A stretch of DNA of 64,000 nt from Arion vulgaris (Eukaryota > Mollusca > Gastropoda > Stylommatophora > Arionidae): NCBI GenBank assembly GCA_020796225.1, contig CM036761.1, positions 35,724,928-35,788,927 on the forward strand. Direction: 5' to 3'. Below are positions 22,211 to 33,094 of this stretch, piece after piece. Under the pieces are notes generated by a model. The model did no database searches. It had not been told where the DNA came from and saw nothing but the letters and a program-made list of their open reading frames with translations. Numbering within the stretch: position 1 is the first letter of the stretch; each line of letters starts with the position of its first letter. Made by a program: the position numbers and the translations under genes.

Positions 22211-22654
22211 ATCGCCCGCTAATCTGCCATGTTGACCAAGTAGTCAATCTAAGTGATATCTACTACACATGAATGGGAAGCGTACAGAAAAATACTTTTA
22301 TTTTAGAAGAATACAGTCATTTTGCTTGTTTTATAGGGGATTGAAACCTCTTTAAATCGAAGCACACTTTCCAATGAGAAGAAACTTCTGTAGTTGTAGT
22401 TATATCAAAGCATGATGACTATAATACAGACATGAGAAATAATAATTAACTTCTTGTGAAGAATTCAAAATATTATAAAATTATGTAGAATCAAAATAAG
22501 AATCACATACTTAGCAATACTGAGGTTCAACATAATTAGCATAGTAATGCACAACAGAATTTTCATGTTCCTTCTCACTTTTACAATTTCTCTCTGTATA
22601 TCAATTTATCCTGTATACTCACTTTTTTTTTTTCTCATCTTCTTCTTCAGCATT
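22211..22654. other. Intergenic, nothing recognised
   Basis: AT-rich. No features recognised. Confidence 0.4.
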
Positions 22655-22790
22655 CGCCAGCTACGAATTCAGGTGTAGTCAGGGCGTCTTGTATGCGCTT
22701 CTGATTTGTGCATGAAGGCATGCTTTCCTTATTACCAGTATTCCCCTGCTATACAGATGTGCCTTCTCCTTCTTCAGAGTGAACTTTTTC
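22655..22790 (+). repeat. Dispersed repeat J, copy 2
   Basis: Shares cgccagctacgaattcaggtg, gcttctgattt and the cttctcc..ttcagag ending with the copies at 3740 and 47045. Confidence 0.5.
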
Positions 22791-23038
22791 ACATTCATTC
22801 TTGTTCCTTTCTTTTACAAATTTACTCAAGTGTTTGAAAATAATCGGATAATCAAAAGCAACTTTTATAAACTTCCAGCAAATATATATATACAATTTTG
22901 CCAAATTTGAATGTATATGATATCACATATAACTGAAACTAATGTAAACAATATGAACACATAACAGAAACACAGGAGGGCAAATCACAAGAGTGAACAA
23001 GATGAATCACATTATTCAATATTATACTCAGCAATAAA

Positions 23039-23362
23039 CTCTTTCCACGCCAATCGCAGCACACTGCGTCACAGCATATTTCATTGAATGCCATTCGCCG
23101 TACACTCCGCTATTCGAGTTGTTTCCCTTATAAGAAGTCTTTCTAGTTTTACTTCTAATACTTTAGTTCTACTACTTTTTAACCTTGTTATTCTAATAAG
23201 TTGTCCAGTTTTCTTGAAATTAGTATATAATAAGATATATATATATATATATATATATATGTTTATTTATTAACGTATAGTTATGATTCTTTTAAATTGA
23301 TTTTTTTAACCTCCCTTGAATGAACTGTGTACAATTGAGGAAAAAACTGGGTATGGAAAGAG
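23039..23362. mobile_element. Candidate TTAA-type MITE, 324 bp
   Basis: The left end ctctttccacgcc and the reverse complement of the right end agree at 11 of 13 positions. Flanks are TAAA on the left and TTAA on the right, so the TSD is imperfect. A (TA)n run lies at about 23237-23260. No coding capacity. Confidence 0.55.
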
Positions 23363-23749
23363 TTAACATGATTTTTATGATTCATCAAGATAATGAATGT
23401 CCTGTTAGACTTGAAAGATAAGCTATCTAGTGACCACGGATGAGTCTTGAGAGACAATATTATGAAGTGACCAAGGACATCATCAAGTAACATGTCCCTT
23501 GCAGAATGTCACTTCTGAGAATGACTGAGAATGACTCTCAATATCAATTGTATATGTTGTTGGAACATATAAATATGATTTCAAGTTATATGCTGCAACC
23601 AAGCAGACATGTTTTGAGGCTGTTTTGATATTGAAATAAAGAAGAAATCAAGAAATGTTTTCCACAGTGAATGAATAAAAATATAAATATTTTTGAGTTA
23701 AATTAAACAATCAACAAAGCAAATTTTTACATTTTTACAATAAACAACT

Positions 23750-23891
23750 TTAACTCCTTGTGGTCCAAATGTCCACACTATGTTGCTTTGGGTTGGATAC
23801 CTTTTACAAGGAGCCACAATAAAGGCGTTTTTATTCGAAATACAAATGGCTTGTAAAAATATTGCTTTTGCCCTGGTTCACTAAGAGTTAA
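23750..23891. mobile_element. TTAA-flanked MITE, 142 bp
   Basis: Flanked by TTAA on both sides, with ends ctccttgtggtcca and (reversed) ctcttagtgaacca. The interior blocks tccacacta and gcgtttttattcgaaa also occur in the 81-bp element at 54189-54269, which appears to be an internally deleted relative. Confidence 0.8.
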
Positions 23892-24514
23892 GGACAAAAT
23901 TTGAAATGTATCATTATTTACAGCACAATTAAATATTCCCAATAGATATAGCCATAATATGTACAAGAGTTAATACAAGCTCACAAGTGGGAAACATTCA
24001 AATGTTTTTAACAGTACAATCAATACAATCTCAATTGTAGAAAAACATTCAACTGTGGTCACTGCTGCAAACAACACAAACTCACAAAAAGGAAACATTC
24101 AACTGTGCAGCTATGACTACCACTGAGAGCAATTAAAAAAATGGCTATTGATTAACAGTACCAACTTCATGTCACTCAAGATTGTGAATAATAGATTAGC
24201 AGATTGTGAAACATATGGAAGTTAACATTTCTCATGGTTTGCTTTCTGTGCATATAGGTCGGTGCACTATAGTAATAGTGTGATGAACTCAATCTCACCA
24301 AAGCATAGAATTGACTTACTGTCCACCCAATTTTAAAATGAGCACTAGATTTTTTAACTTGGAAAAATTTAGAACAGCCACCGTGCTATTGTGTAAGTAC
24401 TCTGTTATTGGCAATTTCAGAAAGTTGAAAAAGACCGAGCACCTATGGTGAAGCCTTCAGTTCATTAATATTAATTATAATCAGATTTTTAAAACTCTCA
24501 GCTTAAAGCAGACA
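23892..24514. other. Intergenic, nothing recognised
   Basis: Contains a loose repetition of 'caagctcacaagtgggaaacattcaa' near 23975-24100 (three diverged copies). Otherwise featureless. Confidence 0.45.
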
Positions 24515-24733
24515 CTATGAGAGCTGCAATAGTGTAGTGGTTAACACACTCGCTTCTTGGGTATGTGGTCCGAGTTCAGTTTCACAAAGGAATCCAGCCT
24601 TAATTAGATACCAGAAAAGCAATGGGAAATAAAGGAAGTCGGCGTGAGGTTGACTACATCATTCAGCATTTGCCGATGGTCAACTAAAAATATGAGCCTT
24701 ACACCATATGCTCCAGTATACCTTAAATAATAA
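24515..24733 (+). mobile_element. SINE I, copy 1
   Basis: tRNA-like head agctgcaatagtgtagtgg and a degraded B box (ccgagttcagtttc), a body with gaggttgactacatcatt, and an end in cttacaccat..cagtataccttaaa plus (ATA)n. Matches the reverse complement of the element at 54299-54574. Confidence 0.75.
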
Positions 24734-24734
24734 T

Positions 24735-26030
24735 AATAATTCCTCTTGTACGTCATACGTTACATAGGGCCTGCAAGTAATTTCTCCATACCGCTCTATC
24801 CTGGGCAACTCGCTCAATCTCCTCCATGGAACTGAGACCGATATTTCCTGCCTCTCTCAGCAAAGTTCGTTTCAGGGTCTCCTTAGGTCGACCTCTCTTT
24901 CTTGAACCCTTTGCATCCCACTTCAATGCCTGCTTTGATATTCGTTGATCATTTCTCCTCAAGGTGTGTCCAACATATCTCCATCTTCTCTTTCTTATAA
25001 CAGTTGTCACTAGTGGTTGACCAGACATATCTCTGATTTCATCACTTCTCCTGAATTCATTCCATTTTATATTCATTATTTTTCGCAGACATCTATTTTC
25101 AAATGCATTCAACTTGCTTTCTATATCTTTAGTCATTTTCCAACTCTCGCTAGCATATGTTAGGATTGAATACAACATTTGAATTGAAAATTCGTAATTT
25201 AGTTTTAATACTATATAACTTGCAGTTCCATATTTTATTTAGACTTTTAAAAGCTGATGTTGCTTTGCCAATTCGTATCATAATTTCTTTTTAACATTTC
25301 CTGTGCAATCAAAATTGCTACCTAAATAGGTGAACTGCTCTGTTATTTTTATCATTTTAGATTCCAGTATGATATCTGCATTACTTGCCATAGGTGTCTT
25401 CATTATATTTGTTTTTCATAGCTTATCTGCAGTCCAACTTTTGATGCTATAGATGACAAGTTGTCTGTTTTTCTTTGCATATCTTGGTTGTTTCTACTTA
25501 ACAAGGCAATATCATCTGCAAAATTCAAATCTTCTAGTTGACTATTTCCTACCCAATCGATGCCAGTTTCGCCTCTGCAACTTTTTCGCATCACCCAGTC
25601 AATGGTCACTCCAAACAATAGCGAAGATAGAATACAGCCTTGCTTTATTCCGGTTTCAACCATAAACCAGTCGCTGTGTCCACCATCAGTGCGAACTGCA
25701 CACTTTGAACCATCATAGAGGCTCTTAATAATGTTTATTATTTTGTCTGGTATTCCATAGCATCTCAGAATATTCCACAGAGAGATTCTGTGTAGACTAT
25801 CAAAGGCTTTTAAAATCGATGAAATTTAGTATGAGTGGTTGTTGCTTCTCAATATGTTCCTCCAAAATTAGTCGTAGGGTAATTATTTGGTCTAGGCAGC
25901 TTCTCCCAAGTCTAAAACCAGCTTGTTCTTCTCTCAGGGTTGTGTCCACTGCTCCTTTGATTCTATTAAGAATAATTTTGCAGAAAGTCTTGGTCATTAC
26001 TGATAATAGGGTGATCCCTCTCCAGTTGTT
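24735..26030 (-). pseudogene. LINE family K, reverse transcriptase and tail
   Basis: Minus-strand frames in order: 25800-25997 (REEQAGFRLGRSCLDQI, RT fingers), 25403-25663 (GIKQGCILSSLLFGV and LEDLNFADDIALLSRNNQDM, RT palm) and 24753-25178 (LTYASESWKMTKDIESKL, RRWRYVGHTLRRNDQ, WDAKGSRKRGRPKETLKR, ending LQALCNV). It is 5'-truncated, has several shifts, and ends in an (ATT)n tail at 24727-24740. The most complete LINE here. Other tails are at 45464-45724 and 52949-53329. Confidence 0.88.
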
Positions 26031-26085
26031 ACAACAGTATACCTTACAGTATGAAAAAAGGGTTTCTTTACTACTTTTTTCTTTT
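26031..26085 (+). mobile_element. SINE I tail fragment
   Basis: acagtataccttacagtatg followed by aaaaaagggtttctttact matches the 3' end of SINE I only. Confidence 0.5.
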
Positions 26086-26117
26086 TCTTAAATCAGACAG
26101 AGAAAAAAAACAATATA

Positions 26118-26566
26118 AGTTACACTCTACCAAAGCTTGACAGAGTTAAACTACAATATAAGTTACACTCTACCAAAGCTTGACAGAGTTAAACTACAAT
26201 ACTACAATATAAGTTACACTCTACCAAAGCTTGACAGAGTTAAACTACAATATAAGTTACACTCTACCAAAGCTTGACAGAGTTAAACTACAATATAAGT
26301 TACACTCTACCAAAGCTTGACAGAGTTAAACTACAATATAAGTTACACTCTACCAAAGCTTGACAGAGTTAAACTACAATACTAAATGTTACACTCTACC
26401 AAAGCTTGACAGAGTTAAACTACAATGTTACACTACTGACAGAGTTAAACTACATAGTTACATCTACCAAAGCTTGACAGAGTTAAACTACAATACTACA
26501 ATATAAATTACACTCTACCAAAGCTTGACAGAGTTAAACTACAATATAAGTTACATTATCAAAGCT
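26118..26566. repeat. 43-bp minisatellite, about 10 copies
   Basis: Unit with ctacaatataagttacactc and taccaaagcttgacagagtt. Some units carry an extra actacaata, and some are shortened. It ends 70 bp beyond the stop codon of the DNMBP-like gene, so it may lie in its 3' UTR. Confidence 0.93.
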
Positions 26567-26635
26567 TGCATATATATATATAAATATATAAATTAACTCA
26601 TGAATACAATCAAATACTAACAAGTAACAAACATG

Positions 26636-26816
26636 CTAACTGTAAGGCATAGGAGCCATATAGTTTGCTGGGGCATATCCACGACTTCCTTCAGACTCCA
26701 CCAGCCACCACTCTGGGTTATCCTCAACATCATGGAAGGCTAAAACAGTGACAGGGTGGCTCACAAAGTGAGGTTTCATTTGGATGACGTGATGTGAAGT
26801 CATACAATGCATAATA
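26636..26816 (-). CDS. DNMBP: DNMBP-like, terminal exon with last SH3, one base out of frame
   Basis: After acceptor tttctcag, reads YYALYDFTSRHPNETSL in frame. The conserved continuation HPVTVLAFHDVEDNPEWWLV, ESEGSRGYAPANYMAPM and a stop is in the +1 frame. The exon is 181 bp, one more than a multiple of three; the slip lies near 26762-26770 (ctttgtgagcc on the minus strand). Without it the exon would be an ordinary SH3 ending the protein. It could be a real insertion, a two-base deletion, or a sequencing or assembly error. In Tuba this last SH3 binds N-WASP and Ena/VASP. Confidence 0.85.
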
Positions 26817-26984
26817 CTGAGAAATTAAAAAAGCAAAACGATTCAGTTTTACAAAAGATTTACATTTGGTATAATAGTTTATTGAACAGAGAAAAAATAG
26901 ACATTCAGTATTTTGAGTTTATTTTTAGCTGACAAAAAATTTTCATTCAACTTTCAAATTTACTGAGTAAGCCTTCTCCGTCTT

Positions 26985-27170
26985 CTTCTTCAAACGCTCC
27001 ATATTGACCACTTGTTAAGCCACTCTTTCTGCTCTGCATGTGATCTGAGCCTAAGAGCAGTTATACATTGTGCCAGTTATGTGCTTACAAGTAGGCCAGC
27101 ATATCCTATTTCTACAATACTTTTTATTTACTTGGGTATCTTCCCTAGGCCGCTACCTCAGTCACCTCTT
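26985..27170 (-). mobile_element. SINE B, copy 2
   Basis: Contains aaacgctccatattgaccac, tgatctgagcctaagagc and ctacaagtaggccagcatat. Truncated at its right end by the 14-bp repeat. Confidence 0.7.
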
Positions 27171-27240
27171 ACAGGTAGAGCGTTGTAGGTAGAGCGTTGT
27201 AGGTAGAGCATTGTAGGTAGAGCGTTGCAGGTAGAGCGAA
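27171..27240. repeat. 14-bp tandem repeat, 5 copies
   Basis: gtaggtagagcgtt repeated at the junction between a SINE and a LINE. Confidence 0.9.
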
Positions 27241-27800
27241 GTGGGGCATACAGGACAACTACTTTTAGTATGAGGATGGAGGTTGAGGCCGTTACTGCTG
27301 CCCTCCATTGGCTCTCTGGGACTTCAATTACTGGGGCCATTGTTGTATCTGACTCTCAGTTGATGCTTCACAAGATCCAGAAGGGCAGGTTTCATTATGA
27401 GTGGATGTCGTCTATAGAAGTTTCTAACCTCCAGAGGCTTACGTGGATATACTGTCCTCGGCATGCAAGTGTTTACGGTAATGAGAGAGCGGACAGGCTT
27501 GCATCTACAGCACCGATTGTTGGGGAGTTGAAGATGGATAAGGAGGATGTTCTTCTGTCTCTTCGAGACTCTCTGTTGGATGAGGACACTAAAATAGATG
27601 TTGAATCGATCAAGCGATTTAGGCAGTTTGGAATTACCCTTGTAAAAGTCAAACTGGATGCCTGAGAGGCAGAGTGAGAGGTGTGTTTAGTCAGCGAGCT
27701 ACGGAAACCATCAGTATGCATACTCTTCGATATCTGTTGGGGAGACTGAGCACCTATGGGTCTGCCTGGAGTGCAATGACGTCAGTTTAGTAACCAATAA
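27241..27800 (+). pseudogene. LINE RNase H domain and tail
   Basis: One frame (to 27663) reads MEVEAVTAALHWLSGTSITG, AIVVSDSQLMLHKIQKG, then TWIYCPRHASVYGNERADRL, the D...D motifs of RNase H I found in some LINEs. A decayed tail follows (GETEHLWVCLECND). The last part recurs at 61395-61520 (+). Confidence 0.85.
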
Positions 27801-27814
27801 CCAATAACTTAATC

Positions 27815-28160
27815 ACCAACATCAGCATAAGACAGAATCACCAACATCAGCATAAGAAAGAAAGTTGGCACAAAACCGTGCTTGAATTATATAAATAAAC
27901 AAAGAATGAAGTGGTTTGGCCACTTAATAAGAATGCATCCAAACTCCACAGTATACAGAGTCTTCTACAACAGAACATCGGGAAAGAAGGCAAGAGGAAG
28001 ACCACGGAAAAGATGGTTAGATGGCGTAGCAGCATCCTGTGAAAGAGCAAAAATAACAATACACAAGCCACCAGAACAGCGCAAGACAAAAACAGAAAAC
28101 CACGACACTGGGCAACAACCCGGTAGCAGTGTGACGACAAAGAAGAAGAAGAAGAAGAAC
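27815..28160 (+). pseudogene. LINE family F, 3' tail copy 1
   Basis: Encodes NYINKQRMKWFGHLIRMHPN, then KKARGRPRKRWLDGVAASCE, ending in (AAG)n. It differs from the copy at 50440-50762 at only about eight positions. Confidence 0.88.
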
Positions 28161-28171
28161 CAATAACTTCT

Positions 28172-28388
28172 ACTGAAAATGAAAATTGTGGCATATCCTT
28201 TACAAGATGTCGCCATCAACCACAGTAAACAAGTCAATGATTTTCTAGACATCATTATACGCTTAATAGTTTGTCACTGCTTTCTGAATGGCGGGTCTAT
28301 TTTTACAGTTCATACCACAGGAATTAAAACATTTCCAAACTGCCCTCCAGGTACACTTGAACCAGGTACACTTGGGTTGTGATCAAGC
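28172..28388 (-). mobile_element. SINE E, copy 3
   Basis: The reverse complement shows the same order as 10486-10887 (head, gcagtttgg, ttcagaaagcagtgac, ggatatgccac). A short doubling (gtgtacctg) sits at the position of the 16-bp expansion of copy 1. Confidence 0.7.
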
Positions 28389-28547
28389 TCACTACAGCTT
28401 AAACTACAGAAGCCCATATCTCCTAATATCCACCATTAATAGATGCATCTCGATGGGGTCTGTCACACTTTCTGTCAGGATTTGTTTAAATTTCTGTCAA
28501 GTATTTCATCCTCTTTGTAAGTAAGCTTCCATGTATTTCTCTCGTGA

Positions 28548-28905
28548 TCACCGCCCAGACCAATGTACCAGATCTCCCATAAATTCTATTCATGTGGAAA
28601 TCTGATTCATGCAGCCTTAGCATTGGTGTTTTACTTCACATCTTCAGCACTATTTGGAGCTCTGGTGTTTATCCTTCAGTGGTGTGTCCGGTTTCAGCCA
28701 GCGTTTACTCGGTTCGCTCTCCACTCTGTAGCCATCTAGTGTTTTTATGGTGTGGGGTAGCTACAGTGTTGCAGAAATCGGATGTGCTGGCCTACTTGTA
28801 GGCGCATAACTGGCACAATGTCCAATCATTCTTAGGCTCAGATCTGATAAGGATTACAAAGAGTGTTTTAACAAATGATCAATATGGAGTGTTCAAGAAG
28901 AAAAA
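28548..28905. mobile_element. SINE C (minus) joined to SINE B (plus)
   Basis: 28548-28754 is C in reverse orientation (accaatgtaccagatctccc, gcagccttagcattggtg). 28755-28905 is the 3' half of B forward (ttgcagaaatcggatgtgctgg, acaaagagtgttttaac, AAG tail). The change of orientation suggests a rearranged or 5'-inverted insertion. Confidence 0.65.
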
Positions 28906-29047
28906 AACATGATGAATGAACTGTATTTGTATCTTTGATAGCAAGTGAAATGATTTGTTCCCAGATTTTGCACTAGACACAATTATAATCTTTGTGAATC
29001 AAAGATATTGATAAAACTCACAAGTCACAACACTACTGCGCACTCAC

Positions 29048-29265
29048 CTGTTGCTGATCTAGCAGCTGTTGTGGCTGAGAACTTGGCTCTACAGATGAGT
29101 CCCTAATGTGGTACACCACTCTGTCATCATTTCCAGCGAAGACAACATCACCACTATCACAGGATAAAATTGAGATAAGGTCCTCCTCAATTATCTTTCC
29201 TCCATCCTCAGGTGGTAAACCAGATATCGGTCTAAGAATGTTACTGGGAACAAAACCTTTGTTGA
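29048..29265 (-). CDS. DNMBP: DNMBP-like, first C-terminal SH3 (part 2) and linker
   Basis: Completes the Val codon and the SH3 end NKGFVPSNILRP. A 55-residue acidic/Gln-rich linker ends in PQQLLDQQQ before donor gtgagt. Confidence 0.92.
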
Positions 29266-29334
29266 CTGGGGAGATGAATGTCATGAGATTATCAGATAGT
29301 AATATAAATTTCTATAATGAGGATTAGGAAAATG

Positions 29335-29500
29335 CCTAGACAGATCTGGAGAAGAGAACTGGATGCTGATATTAAAATGATAAATAAAACATGGAAAGAA
29401 ATGGAAGGGATGGCAGGAGAGAGAAAGAGCTGGAAGAAGTTTGTTGAAGACCTGTGCTCCATTGGGAGTTGAAAGGTGAAGAAGAAGTGAAGAATATCAA
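29335..29500 (+). pseudogene. LINE C-terminal fragment
   Basis: Reads KMPRQIWRRELDADIKMINK, then TWKEMEGMAGERKSWKKF and VEDLCSIGS, a GRP...WRR.LE..L......W......A..R..W...V..LC tail. Confidence 0.7.
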
Positions 29501-29539
29501 TTTCTAGATGTACATAAACTTGTTGACAGATCTGAATCT

Positions 29540-29945
29540 ATCTATTGTCTTTTGCCGGGTGGATGATAGAATTGGTTGTCCGCTCTTACCGTTGAGAGTA
29601 GCGGTGGAAGCTTTAAATTGCGTTCCGGGGCTAGATTAGTCGCCCTTGTTGTGTTATATCCGTATTTATTTAGTGTGGTCTTGATATTGTCTATCCATAT
29701 TTTTCTTGGTCTTCTCTTGACTCTAGTACCTGATCTCTTTTTATTGTATGCTATTGGTGGTTGGTTGTATTCCATTCTCATTAAATGTCCGAACCACTGC
29801 ATTTGTTGTCTTTCAATGAATCCGGTGCATGAAGTTATGCCTACTCTGCTTCTGATGTCCTTATCGTTTCGTAGTCTATCTTTCCTGGTGACCCCCATCA
29901 CCTTCCTCAAGCATTTCATTTCACATGTGATCTGAATCAAAAGGG
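29540..29945 (-). pseudogene. LINE family L tail
   Basis: The minus strand codes EMKCLRKVMGVTRKDRLRN, RQQMQWFGHLMRMEYNQPP, then KRRPRKIWIDNIKTTL and a stop. A related plus copy is at 58862-59215. Confidence 0.85.
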
Positions 29946-30115
29946 TCTAAAGCCGTAGGATTAACTTCATTGCACCAGGTTTTACTCCATATGGCTTCAT
30001 CCCTCTCCGCATGACTGGCCCACCATCTGTCGAGAGTATTGCACAAACTCCATAGCTCCGGCAACAATCCTAGGTGTCTCTGAAAAAAATGCACTTGTGA
30101 TCAGAACGGTGTGGC
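29946..30115 (-). mobile_element. SINE G, truncated copy
   Basis: Shares taaagccgtaggattaactt, cattgcaccaggttttactcc, ccatctgtcgagagtattgc and the Ser/Leu-like region with the full copy at 41310-41557. The tRNA head is missing. Confidence 0.75.
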
Positions 30116-30127
30116 CCAGATTCTCGC

Positions 30128-30465
30128 TTTCTCTCGATCACCACCCAGACCAATGTACCAGATCTCCCCATAAATTCCATTCATGTGGAAATCTGATTCA
30201 TATAACCTTAGCATTGGTGTGTTTTACGTCACATCTTCAGCACCATTCGAAGCTCTGGTGCTTATCCTTCGGCGATGTGTCCAGTTTCAGCCAGTGTTTA
30301 CTCTGTTCGCTCTCTGTTCTGTAGCCATCTAGTGTTTTTTACAATGTGGGTTAGCTAGCCCCACGCCCAACCTCCTTAGTCGTCTCTTACAACATGTGTG
30401 GTAGGTAACAGAGGTTCTATTCTTTACACACCCATTTGGGCCGGTAACCCTCGGCGACTCTGTAT
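30128..30465 (-). mobile_element. SINE C with SINE A core
   Basis: 30128-30350 is C. From 30360 the sequence matches the reverse of the SINE A front (cctccttagtcgtctcttac, ggttctattctttacacacc, gggccggtaacc). Confidence 0.65.
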
Positions 30466-30717
30466 CTGTATAATCCTTGAACAAGTTCAAGCATTTCTTG
30501 AGTAATTTTACTGAATTACAATTTTATTTTGGCTTTAAGTTCTTAAATGTTTCTTGGTTGTTTCTGGTAAGTAGACCACATAGGAACAGGAAGAAATAGA
30601 GTGGTTTGAGGTCTAGTAACCTAGGTAGCTATTCAGCAAGACCACACCGTCCAATTGGTTTATCTGTCAAAAAAGCAGTTTGAAGATAGGAGAATCACTT
30701 ACAAAATCTTTTCTTAC

Positions 30718-30916
30718 CTCCATCGTCCACAAACCACCGATCTTTGTTACCCATTGGATCAAGTTCCTTTATCACAGCCAGCATTGATCCCTCAGTCAGT
30801 GAGATATCCATGAGATCAACTGCATTGTGAGCTGAGATCACAGTGTACAGTTTGTTGGATGGATAATGCTGTTGAAGGTAAGACTTTTGACTCTCAGTCT
30901 GGGAACTTGGGCATGT
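30718..30916 (-). CDS. DNMBP: DNMBP-like, first C-terminal SH3 (part 1)
   Basis: After acceptor cgacag, reads a short linker, then KLYTVISAHNAVDLMDISLT, EGSMLAVIKELDPMGNKDRW and FVDDG, splitting a Val codon at donor gtaaga. SH3 with the E-G and W landmarks present. Confidence 0.92.
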
Positions 30917-31089
30917 CTGTCGATATCAAATATTATCATCATTATTTTCTGAATATCATGTTCACCATTAGTATCAAATCTCTTCTTATGCTGACGCTGT
31001 GAGGCAAAATAAGATTCGAGAAAATAAGATCAATATTTTAAAAATTAGTGATGCATAAACATATGTCTTTTCTTTTCCACAATAATATT

Positions 31090-32350
31090 TTTTTTGGTTC
31101 TCTCACAATACTTTTTTTTCTCACACAATATTCTTTCTCTATTTCTCTTACAATATTTATTCATTCTTTCTCTCACAAACTCTTCCTCTCTTTCTCACAA
31201 TACTCATTCTCCCTTTCTCTAATAATACCCATTCTTCCTTTCTCTCACAATACTTATTCTTCCTTTCTCTCACAATACTCATTCTCCTTTCTCTCACAAT
31301 ATTCATTCTCCCTTTCTCTCACAATATTCTTTCTCCCTTTCTCTCACAATATTCATTTCTCCCTTTCTCTCACAATATTCATTCTCCTTCTTCACAATAT
31401 TCTTTCTCCTTTCTCTCACAATATTCATTCTTCCTTTCTCTCACAATATTCTTTCTTCCCTTTCTCCACAATATTCATTCTTCCTTTCTCTCACAATATC
31501 ATTCTCCTTTCTCTCACAATATTCATTCTCCCTTTCTCTCACAATATTCATTCTTCCTTTCTCTCACAATATTCATTCTCCCTTTCTCTCACAATATTCA
31601 TTCTCCTTTCTCTCACAATATTCTTTCTCTCCTTTCTCTCACAATATCATTCTCCTTTCTCTCACAATACTCATTCTCCCTTTCTCTCACAATATCATTC
31701 TCCTTTCTCTCACAATACCATTCTCTCTTTCTCTCACAATACATTCTCCTTTCTCTCACAATATTCATTCTTCCTTTCTCTCACAATATCATTCTTCTCT
31801 TTCTCTCCCAATCATTCATTCTTCCTTTCTCTCACAATATCTTCTCTTTCTCTCACATACTCATTCTTCTTTCTCTACAATACTCATTCTCTCTTTTCTC
31901 ACAATACTCATTCTTCTCTTTCTCTCACAATACTCATTCTCTCTTTCTCCAATACCATTCTTCTCTTTCTCTCCCAATACTCATTCTTCCTTTCTCTCCA
32001 ATATCATTCTTCTCTTTCTCTCCCAATACTCATTCTTCTCTTTCTCTCCCAATACTCATTCTTCTCTTTCTCTCCAATACTCATTCTCTCTTTCTCTCCC
32101 AATACTCATTCTCTTCTCTCAATACCATTCTCTCTTTCACAATACTCATTCTCCCTTTCTCTCACAATACTCATTCTTCTCTTTCTCTCACAATACTCAT
32201 TCTCCCTTTCTCTCACAATACTCATTCTTCTCTTTCTCTCCCAATACTCATTCTTCTCTTTCTCTCCCAATACTCATTCTTCTCTTTCTCTCACTATACT
32301 CTTCCTCTTACAATGCCCTTTCTCCCTTTCTCTTACAATACTCATTAATA
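31090..32350. repeat. Polypyrimidine minisatellite (about 24 bp unit), about 50 copies
   Basis: Unit tttctctcacaatattcatt plus ctcc, with frequent changes between attc, ctc and ccc forms. The + strand is strongly C/T-rich and stays open for 462 codons by chance. It lies in a DNMBP intron, so the transcript carries the purine-rich strand. Confidence 0.95.
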
Positions 32351-32844
32351 CTCTCAAAATAGCACAATCACTTCACATAGGACACAAACCAAGTATTCAT
32401 CTAGAGTGTGAGATGAGCACAGTAACTCATTGCTAATGAGAACCCCTACAACAATAAATGCTACTAACAACCAATGCATTATAGTTAGTTGAGAGACCTG
32501 CGAATTCAAACTTCTCGTGATGCCTTGTAATAACAGGGGACAAAACAGCCAGGAATCTCGTCAAACCAAAGGTATTGTCGAAATAAGGGAAAACTGCAGT
32601 AAAACTATGTAACAATGGCGAAACATGTCAATACAAAGTACTGTAGTTTTACAAAGTACAAAAAAAACAATATACAGTGAAGTTTCGACCAAATGGTCTT
32701 TACCAAGCACAGGATACAACAGAAGTAAAGAAACTTAGCCTTTCTATACAGTAGACATAACATATATAGTCAGACAATAAATCCCTATTGGCCTTAAAAA
32801 AATGTTATAATTTTTAAACATGAAATAGAGACACCAGGACACAC
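32351..32844. other. DNMBP intron, nothing recognised
   Basis: No repeat or coding signal recognised. Confidence 0.45.
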
Positions 32845-33033
32845 ATTTAACTGTTGTGAGCCACTTTCTGTTGCTGTACGGCCCTTCTGCTTGGCACGAT
32901 CAGCCTTGATAGTGTCCACCCTGGGGTTGAATCCCTTGGGAATGAAACTTAACAATGACAAATGGTCAAACACTGTGATGTGCCTAGTTTTAAATGTTTC
33001 CATCAAGCTTGCTTTACTTGCCATGGATGGCAA
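32845..33033 (-). CDS. DNMBP: DNMBP-like, BAR to SH3 linker exon
   Basis: Starts after acceptor gtttcag, reads LPSMASKASLMETFKTRHIT, then HLSLLSFIPKGFNPRVDTIK and ADRAKQKGRTATESG. The donor is the weakest call in the gene: gtgtgt after AAT at 32845 keeps phase 0 with the next exon, but its consensus is poor. Confidence 0.8.
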
Positions 33034-33094
33034 CTGAAACAAAAATAAAGTAGATATGTTTGAATAAGATACAAAGTTTGGCCGAGATTATTTT

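Noticed and set aside
24753..26030. A host reverse transcriptase-like gene
   Set aside because: Multiple shifts, 5' truncation and an (ATT)n tail identify it as a dead LINE.
31048..32436. A 462-codon Ser/Phe/Leu-rich open frame
   Set aside because: It lies in a polypyrimidine minisatellite that lacks stops because of its base composition. It is antisense in an intron.
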